Shown here in pieces: positions 43,014 to 52,456 of a stretch of DNA of 64,000 nt (the stretch's first letter is position 1; every line of letters starts with the position of its first letter). Below the pieces are notes generated by a model. The model saw only the letters and a program-made list of their open reading frames with translations, searched no databases and had not been told where the DNA came from. Position numbers and translations under genes: made by a program. Source of the DNA: Rhizobium sp. P32RR-XVIII (GTDB lineage Bacteria > Pseudomonadota > Alphaproteobacteria > Rhizobiales > Rhizobiaceae). The stretch spans positions 34,439 to 98,438 of the forward strand of contig NZ_JABAIH010000016.1 of the NCBI RefSeq assembly GCF_012641395.1. Direction: 5' to 3'.

Positions 43014-43910
43014 ATGTCCGACAGTGTCGGCAATTCCGTTCGCAACCGTCTGCCCTATATCCCGATTCACGAGAGGCCGACGCTGACTTTGCCAGGCAAT
43101 GCTCGCGTCGCCGTATGGACGATCGTCAACGTTGAAAACTGGAGCCCTCTTGGCGCTATGCCGCGCGCCGTTCTGCCGCCACCCATGGGCCAGCCGCTGA
43201 TCCCGGACGTCCCGAACTGGGCCTGGCATGAATATGGTATGCGCGTCGGCTTCTGGCGCTTTTTGGAGACGCTTTCGTCCCGAAATCTAAAAGCAACTTT
43301 CGCGGTGAACGGCACCGCCTGCAAGCTTTATCCGCAAGCTTGCGCGGCTGCGAGGGATGCCGGCTGGGACTTCATGGGGCATGGCTTCGTTCAGCGGCCG
43401 ATGCATAAGGTGGAAGACCAGCAATCGGCGATCCGCGACACAATTGCCGCGATCCGCGAATTCACGGGCTCGGCACCCAGAGGATGGGAGAGTCCCGGCA
43501 TCACGGAGACCGACGAGACGCTCGACCTCTTGGCGGAAGGTGGGATCGAATATGTCGCGGACTGGGTGCTTGATGATCAGCCGGTGGAACTCAAGACCCG
43601 CTCTGGTCCTATCGTCTCGGTCCCATACACGGTGGAAATCAACGACGTGGTGATCAGCGCTGTCCAGCAGCAGCCTTCCGACGAAATCCTTCGCCGCGGC
43701 AAGGATCAGTTCGATCGGCTCTACCTCGACGGCGCCAAGGCGCCACGCGTCATGGCGATTTCGATCCACCCCTACCTGACCGGCGTGCCACACCGGATCA
43801 AATATCTTGAGGCCCTTTATGACTACATTCTCGGCCATGACGAAATCGTCATGTGGACGGGGGCCGAAATTCTTGACTGGTACAAGTCGCAGCCAAAGCC
43901 TGCTATTTAG
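43014..43910 (+). CDS. PuuE/allantoinase-like polysaccharide-deacetylase-fold protein (2)
   Basis: 298 residues, ATG 43014 after AGGAGATAAGAACC. The same family as the 40836 protein but clearly diverged: VAVWTIVNVENWSP at the first strand, FMGHGFVQRPMHKV at the metal His, GWESPGITETDETLDLLAEG later. Both keep an Asn-x-Glu in place of the canonical Asp-Asp. Two paralogues in one operon suggest two successive or two stereospecific hydrolytic steps. The 190-bp gap before it is only a leader. Confidence 0.8.
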   Translation: MSDSVGNSVRNRLPYIPIHERPTLTLPGNARVAVWTIVNVENWSPLGAMPRAVLPPPMGQPLIPDVPNWAWHEYGMRVGFWRFLETLSSRNLKATFAVNGTACKLYPQACAAARDAGWDFMGHGFVQRPMHKVEDQQSAIRDTIAAIREFTGSAPRGWESPGITETDETLDLLAEGGIEYVADWVLDDQPVELKTRSGPIVSVPYTVEINDVVISAVQQQPSDEILRRGKDQFDRLYLDGAKAPRVMAISIHPYLTGVPHRIKYLEALYDYILGHDEIVMWTGAEILDWYKSQPKPAI

Positions 43911-43919
43911 GGCAATCAC

Positions 43920-44909
43920 ATGACACTGCCGAAGGTTCTCGTCGTCTCTCTTGGCGGCACTATCACCATGACGAAAGGCGCGGGTGGGGGCATTGCTCCG
44001 ACCCTCGATGCCAGCGATCTTGTTGCCGCCGCTCCGGAATTGGTGGCGCGAGCAGAGATCGACACTGCCGCGCCGCTCAGGCTTCCGGGTGCCAATCTGA
44101 CTCTGAACATGCTGACAGAGGTCGTTAGTATGATCGATGAACGGTTGGCGTGGGACTGCGATGGAGCCGTCGTTGTCCAGGGAACCGACACGATCGAGGA
44201 AACAGCCTGGATACTGGATTGCCTCATCAGGTCCCACAAGCCGGTCGTGGTAACCGGCGCTATGCGCGGAGCCGACGCTCCCAGCGCGGACGGACCGGCC
44301 AATATCCTGTCCGCCGTCACCGTTGCCGCCAGCAAGAAGGCGCGGGGCCTGGGCTGTCTCGTCGTCCTCAACGACGAAATCCATGCCGCGCGCTATGTGC
44401 AGAAAACCCATACCGTGTTGCCAGACACCTTCATGTCGGCTGGTACCGGACGGCTGGGACTTGTGGCCGAGAGCCAGCCGTTCTTCTTTTCGCGCATCGA
44501 CCGGCTGCCGCCGATCCAGCCCAGCTCGCCATTCGATGTACGGGTGGCCTTGTTGACGGTCGGCCTGGGGGACGATGGACGTCTGCTTCATGCCATTCCA
44601 TCGCTCGGATACGAGGGGCTCGTGATCGCCGGCATGGGCGTCGGTCACGTTCCCGCCGTGTTGGTTCCGGAAATCGAGAAGATCGCTAAAGATATTCCTG
44701 TCGTTCTGGCAACTAGGATCCCGGCTGGTCCCTCGTTGAAATCGACCTATGGCTTTCCGGGATCGGAGCGCGATCTCCTTTCAAGAGGACTCTGGTCGGG
44801 GGGACGCCTGTCCGCCCTTAAGGCGCGGCTGACGCTGGAGATGCTTCTCGCGTCGGAGCCCGAGAGAATGCGGGTAAAAGATCGCTTCGCCATCTACGCG
44901 GACCTGTAA
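43920..44909 (+). CDS. Asparaginase-family amidohydrolase
   Basis: 329 residues of the L-asparaginase (type I/II) fold. VSLGGTITMTKGAGG holds the nucleophile Thr, VVQGTDTIEETAW the second catalytic Thr-Asp, and GAMRGADAPSADGPAN the Lys/Ser block. The active-site set is complete. No signal peptide, so it is cytoplasmic. It follows the second deacetylase by 9 bp; it may release ammonia from an amide intermediate rather than act on asparagine itself. Confidence 0.85.
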   Translation: MTLPKVLVVSLGGTITMTKGAGGGIAPTLDASDLVAAAPELVARAEIDTAAPLRLPGANLTLNMLTEVVSMIDERLAWDCDGAVVVQGTDTIEETAWILDCLIRSHKPVVVTGAMRGADAPSADGPANILSAVTVAASKKARGLGCLVVLNDEIHAARYVQKTHTVLPDTFMSAGTGRLGLVAESQPFFFSRIDRLPPIQPSSPFDVRVALLTVGLGDDGRLLHAIPSLGYEGLVIAGMGVGHVPAVLVPEIEKIAKDIPVVLATRIPAGPSLKSTYGFPGSERDLLSRGLWSGGRLSALKARLTLEMLLASEPERMRVKDRFAIYADL

Positions 44910-45070
44910 CCCTGAGTGGAAAGAAAAGCTGGGGTCGAAGACGCATTTTTCGACAAACGCACACCAATCCGGATAGCATTGGAATTTCATGCATCTGAAT
45001 GAACTTCTTAAATATTTCGAGGACCTATGCTCAGATTTCTCGCAAGGATAACACTACAGAAGAGGGCTGC

Positions 45071-46279
45071 ATGACGATCGAAATTTCCGGATTCTCTCTG
45101 GTCAGCCAAGATCCGATGATGGGCTATGGCGCAGTCGGGGAAGGCATGTCGATGCAGGTCGCGCGCGACGGTCGGCGCATCCTCTGGATAGCACATGAGG
45201 GGCCACCGAAGAATTTCACCGGCATTGACGTTTCCAATCCGAAACGTCCGAAGGTCGTCGTGCAGACCGATCTGCCACACGGGCGTGTGCGGTCGAATTC
45301 CCTCGAAGTGGTCGGCGACATCATGGCGGTCGCTTATCAGACAGTTGAGCCGGGCTTGACACCCGCCGGTTTCGAACTGTTCGACATCAGCGTTCCGGAG
45401 CAGCCAAAGTCGATCAGCTTTTTCGATTGTTCAGGACCTTATTCCCGCGGTGTACATCAACTGTGGTTCGTCGACGGCCGCTATGTCCACTTCGCCGGTG
45501 GCGCCGCCGATTTCCAGCCGCGCGACCAGAAGGACGACCAGATTTATCGCATTGTCGATATCGCGAATCCCGCTCGGCCTGTGGAAGTGGGGCGCTGGTG
45601 GCTGCCGGGGATCCGCGAAGGCGATGCGGGGGCGCCCCCAAAGCGCTTGAAGATCGATTCCGGCTTTCGCGCGCACAACACCAACGTCTATCCGGATCGG
45701 CCCGACCGCGCCTATATCGCCTTCCTGGACGGGGGCGCATTCATTCTCGATATTTCCGACATGGCGCGGCCGAAGGTCGTCTCATCCTGGAACCCTCATC
45801 CGCCCTATCCAGGTTTCACCCACACGGTCATGCCGCTTTTCTCGCGAGACCTCCTTCTGGTGACGGACGAATGCGTCCTGGACAATGGCGCGGACTGGCC
45901 GAAACTATCTTGGGTTCTGGACGCCCGCGAGGAAACCAATCTCGTACCGATTTCCACCCTTCCGCTACCGTCGGTGGAGGCGTTCGCGCCGCGCGGAGGA
46001 CGTTACGGCTCGCATAATCTGCATGAAAACCGGCCCGGCGAAACCTCCTTCCACTCCGAAAATCTGATCTTCGGCTGCTTCTTCAGCGGTGGCGTCCGCG
46101 CTTACGACCTATCCAACCCTCTTCAGCCAAAGGAGATTGCGCATTTCGTGCCGGATACGCCAAAGGGATCACGGGTGACGTCGGCGCAGATCAACGACAT
46201 CTATGTCGACGAGAACGGCATCGTCTATGCCGGTGAGCGGCATACCGGAGGGCTCTACATCCTCGAACCGGATTTCTGA
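45071..46279 (+). CDS. LVIVD-repeat beta-propeller protein
   Basis: 402 residues from ATG 45071 (AGAGGGCTGC upstream; an earlier ATG at 44999 lacks a site). The sequence carries repeats with the pattern FDIS/VDIAxPxxP (TGIDVSNPKRPKVV, FELFDISVPEQPKSI, RIVDIANPARPVEV, FILDISDMARPKVV, RAYDLSNPLQPKEI), the LVIVD propeller type. No signal peptide seen. It ends RHTGGLYILEPD and overlaps the CobW gene by one base. In such operons the family could be a lactonase- or binding-like partner; function not known. Confidence 0.72.
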   Translation: MTIEISGFSLVSQDPMMGYGAVGEGMSMQVARDGRRILWIAHEGPPKNFTGIDVSNPKRPKVVVQTDLPHGRVRSNSLEVVGDIMAVAYQTVEPGLTPAGFELFDISVPEQPKSISFFDCSGPYSRGVHQLWFVDGRYVHFAGGAADFQPRDQKDDQIYRIVDIANPARPVEVGRWWLPGIREGDAGAPPKRLKIDSGFRAHNTNVYPDRPDRAYIAFLDGGAFILDISDMARPKVVSSWNPHPPYPGFTHTVMPLFSRDLLLVTDECVLDNGADWPKLSWVLDAREETNLVPISTLPLPSVEAFAPRGGRYGSHNLHENRPGETSFHSENLIFGCFFSGGVRAYDLSNPLQPKEIAHFVPDTPKGSRVTSAQINDIYVDENGIVYAGERHTGGLYILEPDF

Positions 46280-47343
46280 TGGCGAACGAACCGAACCGCA
46301 TTCCCGTCATTTTGGTCACCGGTTTTCTTGGCAGCGGCAAGACGACCCTGCTGAACGCTCTGCTGCGGCATCCGCAGATGGCCGACACGGCGGTTGTCGT
46401 CAACGAGTTCGGTGAGATCTCCATAGATCACCTTGTCATCGAAAGTGCCATCGAGAACACGGTGGTGCTGGAAAACGGCTGCATCTGCTGCACGGTTCGC
46501 GGCGATCTGGTCGACACGCTCGGAAACTTGAAACAACAGGTGGCACGTGGAGAGGTGCCCGCATTTTCCCGCGTCGTGATCGAGACGACGGGCCTGGCCG
46601 AACCGGCGGCGATTATCCAGACTCTCGTTACGGATCCGATGCTCGCCGGCGAATTTCGGCTGGGCCTGGTGGTCACCACCGTCGACGCACAACACGGATT
46701 CGGCGAGATCGAGCGGTTCGAAGAGGCGGTCGAACAGATTGCCGCCGCCGACCTCCTGCTGGTGACGAAATCCGATCTCGTCGTGAAAGCCGCACTGCAA
46801 ACCCTGACGGAAAAAGTTACTGCCATCAATCCGGCCGCGGTCAGGCGTCTGACGGTTCAGGGCAATCTCGATCCGGATTGGTTCATGACCATGGTGCCGC
46901 CGGTCGACGATGAAGAAGAAACACTCCGACGCTGGAGCGAGACGCTCTCGACCTTCGAGCATGAACACCGCGGGCACCATGAACACGACCATGGTCACGA
47001 TTATGACCATCATCATTTCCATGGCGCCGCCTCCGGAATCGAAACCTTTTCGCTTGAACTGGACCGGCCTCTTCCCGCGGATATCGCTATGGAATGGCTG
47101 GACGGGCTGTTGTCGCTGAGGGGAACGGATATCCTGCGCCTCAAGGGCGTGCTGGCCCTCGAAGGCCGCGACGGACCGGTTCTGATCCAATGCGTGCAGC
47201 ACACGGCTTATCCACCGGTGGCGCTCGATCGCTGGCCGGACGGTCCGGGCAGGACGCAACTCGTCTTCATCACCCGTGGCATCGACCGCGCAGGCATCGA
47301 AGCAAGCCTTCGCGCAGCGCTGCGGGCACGAGCGAATCCGTGA
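46279..47343 (+). CDS. CobW/ZNG1-family metallochaperone GTPase
   Basis: 354 residues. GTPase P-loop GFLGSGKT at 15-22, the metal site GCICC at residues 67-71 (Cys68, Cys70, Cys71), then the switch motifs VIETTGLAEPA and VTKSDLVV. A His- and Asp-rich loop (HEHRGHHEHDHGHDYDHHHF) spans about 227-247 before the C-terminal CobW_C domain. Such proteins deliver zinc or another metal to enzymes. Here the clients are probably the two metal-dependent deacetylase-fold enzymes of the same operon. Start ATG overlaps the previous stop (TGATG). Confidence 0.88.
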   Translation: MANEPNRIPVILVTGFLGSGKTTLLNALLRHPQMADTAVVVNEFGEISIDHLVIESAIENTVVLENGCICCTVRGDLVDTLGNLKQQVARGEVPAFSRVVIETTGLAEPAAIIQTLVTDPMLAGEFRLGLVVTTVDAQHGFGEIERFEEAVEQIAAADLLLVTKSDLVVKAALQTLTEKVTAINPAAVRRLTVQGNLDPDWFMTMVPPVDDEEETLRRWSETLSTFEHEHRGHHEHDHGHDYDHHHFHGAASGIETFSLELDRPLPADIAMEWLDGLLSLRGTDILRLKGVLALEGRDGPVLIQCVQHTAYPPVALDRWPDGPGRTQLVFITRGIDRAGIEASLRAALRARANP

Positions 47344-47346
47344 TGT

Positions 47347-48033
47347 TCAAAGCCGGAAACGTGGGAAGGCAAGGCCTGAGGGAACGTCCTCGCCAGCCCA
47401 AAACCGCAATTCATCCAGCGTAAAAATCGATCTGAAGAAGGTATCGCCGGCGCGCAGGTCGTCGGCCGAGAACTCCCGGAGATCCACGCCGTCATCCTGG
47501 AGAGCCTGCTTTAGTCTCCGGGCTGCACCGGGCATCAGCCGGATCGGCTTGGCGAGTAGGGCGACCCACCGGCCCGTGAGCAAAAAGGCGATGTCCGCTC
47601 GCGCCGGCACGTTTTCCAGCGGTTCCGCCAAGTGAGCGCGCGGCAAAGGCAGAGGCGCGGAAAACGACAGATGCTCCGGACGGTAAAGCCCCCCGAACGG
47701 CAAGAGCCTTGTCTCGATCTCGTCGTGGTGGCGCTCGATCTCCGACCGAATGAATTCAAAATAGCCGTCCAGAAACGCCCGGGACAACTGATCCCAAGGC
47801 GAGCAGAGAGACAGGAGATGCTCTCGCATGGCCCCGAACTGGCCGTCAACCGACATGTCCCGTGGCGGCGGGCTCGGTAGCACGAACAGCTGCCGGCTGA
47901 TACGCAGGGTGGCGCTGCGATTGGGTTCAGCCACCACATGCGGAAATTCGCTCTTCCGCCGCCCAATGTCGCTATCGTCGACCGGCCAGTCGTCGACACC
48001 GAATGGGACGATGTGTTGCATCTGGCCGTTCAT
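47347..48033 (-). CDS. Hypothetical protein
   Basis: 228 residues from ATG 48033. It has no signal or membrane segment. Blocks such as LFVLPSPPPRDMSVDGQFGA, YFEFIRSEIERHHDEIETRL, and RLMPGAARRLKQALQDDGVD look like a globular catabolic-cluster protein, but I recognise no family. It converges on the cobW gene and its start overlaps the stop of an oxidoreductase stump (ATGA), so it was once in an operon with it. Confidence 0.55.
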   Translation of the reverse strand: MNGQMQHIVPFGVDDWPVDDSDIGRRKSEFPHVVAEPNRSATLRISRQLFVLPSPPPRDMSVDGQFGAMREHLLSLCSPWDQLSRAFLDGYFEFIRSEIERHHDEIETRLLPFGGLYRPEHLSFSAPLPLPRAHLAEPLENVPARADIAFLLTGRWVALLAKPIRLMPGAARRLKQALQDDGVDLREFSADDLRAGDTFFRSIFTLDELRFWAGEDVPSGLAFPRFRL

Positions 48034-48150
48034 GCGTCCTTTCCGGCAGCGATTTTCATACGCTCAAGCTCGACCCAGCGGCCCTCATCGTGGCATGTAT
48101 GGCAAGCCTCGACGAGATGCAACCCTTTCGCACCGTCGATTAGCTGCCAT
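48030..48150 (-). pseudogene. Gfo/Idh/MocA-type oxidoreductase, C-terminal stump
   Basis: The last about 40 codons, SWQLIDGAKGLHLVEACHTC then HDEGRWVELERMKIAAGK, resemble the C-terminal end of NAD-dependent sugar oxidoreductases. The rest is missing; the IS5 relic lies just upstream. An IS-linked deletion is the likely cause. Confidence 0.45.
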
Positions 48151-48271
48151 GAGAAGGACGCATCATTTCGACAATTACTTTACTGAGATTGCCACGAAGA
48201 CGGTGAAGAGGTTCCCGATGAGAAAAGCCGCTTTGTCTGGCGTTGTTGCATCGGTCGAGGGATGGACGGAT

Positions 48272-49300
48272 TTTACTCTTTGATGCCGTGGCTATGCCGT
48301 AGCTGCCTTGCATAGGATGGATTTCGGGCGTGCGCATGCAAGCATTCGGTTGAGGACAGAGCAGCCGATGGCAACTTCGGTCTGCTGTGCACCGAAGGAC
48401 CGAGCCCCGCAGCCGGTGTCCGACGATCGACTTGTATCGACCGATCGTGGTCTCGACGAGCGACCGCTTGCCGTAGCCGGTTGCAGCTTGCCACTTCATC
48501 CGCCCTTCCTTGTTGATCGCCGCGATGTGCCGGTCGCGCTGGCGGCTGGCGGTATCTGTATCCGAACGGTCGACCGCGTTAACCTGAGGTGGAGTGACAA
48601 CAGCAGCATCGACGCTGTGCCTGGCGACGACGCCGTAGGTCGGATTACCGTCAAAGCGCCTGACCCGATCGGGCCGTCGATCTGGTCGAGCAGCGGTTCG
48701 ATCTGTGAGGCGTCACCCGTGTCCTGGTCGGTCATGACATGAGCGATGATTTCGCCGCTGTCGGCGTCCAGCGCCAGATGCAATTTGCGCCAGCTCCGGC
48801 GGGATTTGGCGCCGTGCTTCTCTTCCAGCCACTAGCACCGTAGACTTCCAGCCCGGTGCTGTCGATGAGGACGTGCACAGGGCCTTTAATCGGATCGTTG
48901 CGGGCTTGCCTCCTGTCAGACGATCGCCATTTCCGTGCCCGTCGGCTCAGCGTCGTGTGATCGGGGACGGCGAGATCCAATCCCATCAGGCTCAGCACCG
49001 ATGCCAGCAAGCCCTCCGTCTGGCGCAGCCGCAGGCCGAATACCAGGCCAACGGTCAAGGCTGTTTCGATAGCCAGATTGGAATAACGCGGCTGGCCACC
49101 GCGGGTCGTGCGCTTCGGCGCCCGCCAAGACGACAGCGCTTCTGCCGTCATCCACAGCGTCAGACTGCCTCGCCGGCGAAGGCCTGCGTCATATTCCGCC
49201 CAGTTCGTCACCTTGAACTTCATCTTGCCAATGCGATGGCGGCGAGCGGCATTGTGTTTGAAGGGCATCGTTGCGAGACCAGTGATTTCGTTTGCCGATC
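48272..49300 (-). mobile_element. IS5-family element, degraded
   Basis: The minus strand encodes the complete length of an IS5 (IS427-like) transposase, but in at least three frames: 49268..48732 (YDAGLRRRGSLTLWMTAEAL, VLIDSTGLEVYGASGWKR), 48783..48496 (MHLALDADSGEIIAHVMTDQ), and 48499..48290 (GYGKRSLVETTIGRYKSIVG). Several indels make it inactive. The end regions resemble the relics at 16177 and 18075 only partly. It stands between two gene stumps. Confidence 0.75.
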
Positions 49301-49334
49301 ACCTACGCCAACGCGATTAACGATCCGCGCACCA

Positions 49335-49529
49335 ACTCTCCTCTTGGGTGCAATTCCCAATGCCCTAATGCTAGAGTTCTATCCTAAGCGGGTCGCGTCC
49401 AGCGCACAGGACGTCTTCCTTTATGGGGCTACTATTAACTCGGATGGAACCGTCACGGTCCCTGAGGTGCCAGGGATCGGATGTGATCCCAACGAAGACG
49501 TGCTCAAGCGAATGGATCGGCTGTCTTAG
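49335..49529 (+). pseudogene. Enolase-superfamily enzyme, C-terminal stump
   Basis: LLLGAIPNALMLEFYPKRVA, then GTVTVPEVPGIGCDPNEDVL matches the C-terminal end of mandelate racemase/muconate lactonising (enolase superfamily) enzymes, which end with a Pro-Gly-hydrophobic-Gly motif. The catalytic barrel is missing, cut by the IS5 element. Confidence 0.5.
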
Positions 49530-49639
49530 ACCTTCGGGTGTTGGCGGTGGCGCTTTCAGGCGCCACTGCGTAGACTATTGAGCGGTGAAGGAGATATCAT
49601 GCAGGCCAACCCCATAGCGGGACACGGCCGAGCTTGCAT

Positions 49640-50851
49640 CTAGGATATCCGCATCCCGACGGTCCCGAGAATTGTCGCCAATCCTGCGGAGAGGCCCCGC
49701 AGCGATAGCGTAGGCTCGACGTCAATCCATTCCTCCAGCGAATGGGCACGACCGCCAGTCCCACCGGAACCGAGCCTGATTGCGGGCACGCCGAGGCTCA
49801 TAGGGATATTTGCATCTGTAGAGCTGGCTTCGCAGCTCGGCTCAAATCCGAACGCCTGGAGTGCGGTGAGCGCTGCCTGAACGATGCGTGTGTCGTGATC
49901 GGTGTAGCCTGCCGGTCGATTACCGATCCGCTTCGCCTCAGCCGTGATTTGCCCTTCGGTTGTGTCCCCGCGCGCGTTTTCCTCAGCGACGGCGCCTTCC
50001 ATGAGTGCATGCAGATTGGCGTCCAGCCTGTCGAGCTCGGCCTGGCTTTCGGAACGCAGATCGATTTCAACCCAGACCTCGTTCGGGATCGCATTGATCG
50101 AGGTGCCGCCGCCGAATACCGCCGCGCAGAAGGTTGTGCGTGGATGGGAGGGCACGTCAAGCCGGGAGAGGCCTTGTACGAGGCCGGCCATCGCATGGGC
50201 TGGATTGACGGTGCCGAAGGCGTTGAGCGAATGTCCGCCCGGGCCGCGGAAAGTCATTCGATAGCGGTAGGATCCGACAGCGGTCGTGGTGATCTTGTCG
50301 AGTTCCAGCCCATCGATTGTGAAGAACGAAGCGATTCTATCGCGATAATGCCCTTCGGTGAACACATGCCGGATGCCGCGCAAATCGCCCTTGCCCTCTT
50401 CACCCACGTCGCCGATGAACAGGAGGTCCTGTTCGGTCTCGATCTGCGCTGCATCGAGTGCGCGGATGAAGGCCAGCAACACGGCCAATCCGCGCGTGTC
50501 GTCCCCCACGCCCGGCGCATAGAGCTTCGTACCTTCCCGTCGCACGGTGCAATCGGTGCCCTCCGGAAACACGGTGTCGAGATGGGCCGCAACGGCGACC
50601 ATCTGCCCGTTGGCTCGACCGCGCCTCACACCAATGACATTACCCATCGCGTCGCGGCCGACGTCTTCGAGTCCAAGCTCCCGGAATTTAGTTTCGTAGG
50701 CAAGCGCCCGGCGTTCTTCCTTGAACGGCGGGGCAGGGATCTCGGTCAGGGCAATGATTTCTTCCACCAGACGGTCATGCTGGCGACGAAGCGTATCTGC
50801 GGCTGCCTGGAACTGTGGCGAGGCGATGATTTCGGATATTTCGTAGGTCAT
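49640..50851 (-). CDS. M20-family metallopeptidase (PepT/ArgE-like)
   Basis: 403 residues from the ATG at 50851 (GAGGGAATGCTA upstream; an ATG two codons earlier also fits). Metal and catalytic residues: AAHLDTVFPEG (His and Asp), GVGDDTRG (bridging Asp), GDVGEEGKGDL (catalytic and metal Glu), and the late SGGTGGRAHSLEEW (His). The dimer-domain block GPGGHSLNAFGTVNPAHA is present. It belongs to the peptidase T/carboxypeptidase G2 group and hydrolyses an amide or peptide bond. Last gene of the minus-strand operon. Confidence 0.87.
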   Translation of the reverse strand: MTYEISEIIASPQFQAAADTLRRQHDRLVEEIIALTEIPAPPFKEERRALAYETKFRELGLEDVGRDAMGNVIGVRRGRANGQMVAVAAHLDTVFPEGTDCTVRREGTKLYAPGVGDDTRGLAVLLAFIRALDAAQIETEQDLLFIGDVGEEGKGDLRGIRHVFTEGHYRDRIASFFTIDGLELDKITTTAVGSYRYRMTFRGPGGHSLNAFGTVNPAHAMAGLVQGLSRLDVPSHPRTTFCAAVFGGGTSINAIPNEVWVEIDLRSESQAELDRLDANLHALMEGAVAEENARGDTTEGQITAEAKRIGNRPAGYTDHDTRIVQAALTALQAFGFEPSCEASSTDANIPMSLGVPAIRLGSGGTGGRAHSLEEWIDVEPTLSLRGLSAGLATILGTVGMRIS

Positions 50852-50980
50852 TAGCATTCCCTCATGTCATTCGCCGCCACGACGAGATGGCGTGATTGTC
50901 TTCTGCATGGGTCTTTGGAACTGATGTTCGGCAGGCACGGTGTTGCCTTGGGCGATGGAGCTTGGGTAGAGGCTACGCTA

Positions 50981-52405
50981 TTAGGCAGCCGGAGGGGGCT
51001 GGAGAGGAGGCCGAACCTCCGGCGGGATCGGGCAGACATATGGCTCATTTGCCAGCCGCGCCTGATGATCCTTCTTGGCTTCCGCCAGAAGCAACTCATC
51101 CGCAAACAGCATGCGCCCGACCGATCCCATCACTCTGGCGGCATGGATCATGCCCTTATGGGCGGCCGGGGCTTTTCCCTGTGCTGTGATTTGCCAGCTA
51201 TGGCCGGGCGTTCCGATTGCGTGGGTTGCGACGCGGGCCTGCACGGTGGGAACAGCCCAGGAGACATCGGCGACATCCGTCGAGCCCATCATCTTGGCGC
51301 CGCCGCTGTGCTGCGGGACGACATAATCGCAGAGGGGTTCGCCACGGCGCAGGGCAAGGCCGGCGGAACGGTAGCTCGCAGCGATGTCCTCTGGTGAAAG
51401 CGTCGCCTGTATCGCCGTAGCGAACTCGCGGTCCTGCGCGTCGAACTCGACGCCACCGAGGGTGTCAAAGGCAATTTGCATAGCCTCTTCCAAGGGCGTA
51501 TTGCCGAGCATGTTCGAAACGGCCGAGATTACCGATATCTGGACCTCGGTGCCCGTCATCATGGCCGCTCCCCGAGCGACCTGCTGGACCTGCTCGTTGA
51601 GGACCATCATGCCGGAGAGAGTGGTGGAACGGATGGCGTAGCGTACCTTGGCACGCCCCTGAACGACATTCGGCGCCGTGCCACCAGCATCAAGATAGGC
51701 ATAATGTATGCGACTTTCCTGAGGGATATGCTCACGCAAGTAATTGACGCCCACGGACATCAACTCTGCTGCATCCAGCGCGCTGCGGCCGAGGTGCGGA
51801 GTAGCAGCAGCGTGGCTGGAGCGGCCGATGAACGTGAAATCCATGCGGGTATTGGCGAGGCTGCGAGCCTCGTCGACCTTGGTCATTGCGGAGGGGTGCC
51901 AGGTGATCGCGGCGTCAACATCATCGAATGCTCCGTCGCGTACCATGAATGCCTTGGCCGCTCCGCCCTCCTCGGCAGGACAGCCATAGTAGCGCACCCG
52001 ACCGGGCGTACCGGTGGCCGTCAACCAATCCTTGAGGGCGCAGGCGGCGAGCAGCGCCGCGGAGCCCAACAGGTTGTGGCCACAGCCATGGCCGGCACCG
52101 CCTTCCAGGACAGGCCTCGGCTCGGCGACGTTCGCCTCTTGGCTAAGACCGGGCAGCGCGTCGTATTCGCCGAGAACAGCGATCACGGGGCCGCCGCTGC
52201 CGGCCTCGCCGACCACCGCTGTGGGAATGCCGGCCACCTTCTCCGTCACGCGAAAACCCTTTTCATGCAGCGTCGCCTTATGTTCGGCGCAAGAGCGGTA
52301 TTCTGCATAGAGTGTCTCCGGCATGCCCCAGACACGGTCGGCTAGCGCAACCAAATCGTCTTTATGCCTCTCCACATGAGGCAGGATTGGATCAGTGTTT
52401 TGCAT
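50981..52405 (-). CDS. M20-family amidohydrolase (AbgB-like)
   Basis: 474 residues from ATG 52405 (GGAGTTCGAG upstream; the frame continues to 52438). Blocks LGEYDALPGLSQEANV, GGAGHGCGHNLLGSA, YGCPAEEGGAAKA, TWHPSAMTKVD and SSHAAATPHLGRSALDA are those of AbgB, the aminobenzoyl-glutamate amidohydrolase, and of related indole-acetyl-amino-acid hydrolases. Its C-terminal 30 residues are Pro-rich and unusual. Together with the first M20 enzyme it probably breaks down an N-acyl amino acid or dipeptide imported by the ABC transporter. Confidence 0.87.
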   Translation of the reverse strand: MQNTDPILPHVERHKDDLVALADRVWGMPETLYAEYRSCAEHKATLHEKGFRVTEKVAGIPTAVVGEAGSGGPVIAVLGEYDALPGLSQEANVAEPRPVLEGGAGHGCGHNLLGSAALLAACALKDWLTATGTPGRVRYYGCPAEEGGAAKAFMVRDGAFDDVDAAITWHPSAMTKVDEARSLANTRMDFTFIGRSSHAAATPHLGRSALDAAELMSVGVNYLREHIPQESRIHYAYLDAGGTAPNVVQGRAKVRYAIRSTTLSGMMVLNEQVQQVARGAAMMTGTEVQISVISAVSNMLGNTPLEEAMQIAFDTLGGVEFDAQDREFATAIQATLSPEDIAASYRSAGLALRRGEPLCDYVVPQHSGGAKMMGSTDVADVSWAVPTVQARVATHAIGTPGHSWQITAQGKAPAAHKGMIHAARVMGSVGRMLFADELLLAEAKKDHQARLANEPYVCPIPPEVRPPLQPPPAA

Positions 52406-52456
52406 CTCGAACTCCATTTCTACACGGGAAACTGGCACCTGACGGTGGTCGCACGA

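Noticed and set aside
43287..44648. 453-codon minus-strand open frame
   Set aside because: Antisense to the second deacetylase-fold gene and the asparaginase gene; no domain, no ribosome site.
49742..50854. 370-codon plus-strand open frame
   Set aside because: It is the reverse complement of the M20 peptidase gene; its composition is Cys-, Ala- and Arg-rich with no motif, and high GC produces long antisense frames.
51476..52345. 289-codon plus-strand open frame
   Set aside because: Antisense to the AbgB-like gene with no recognisable motif.
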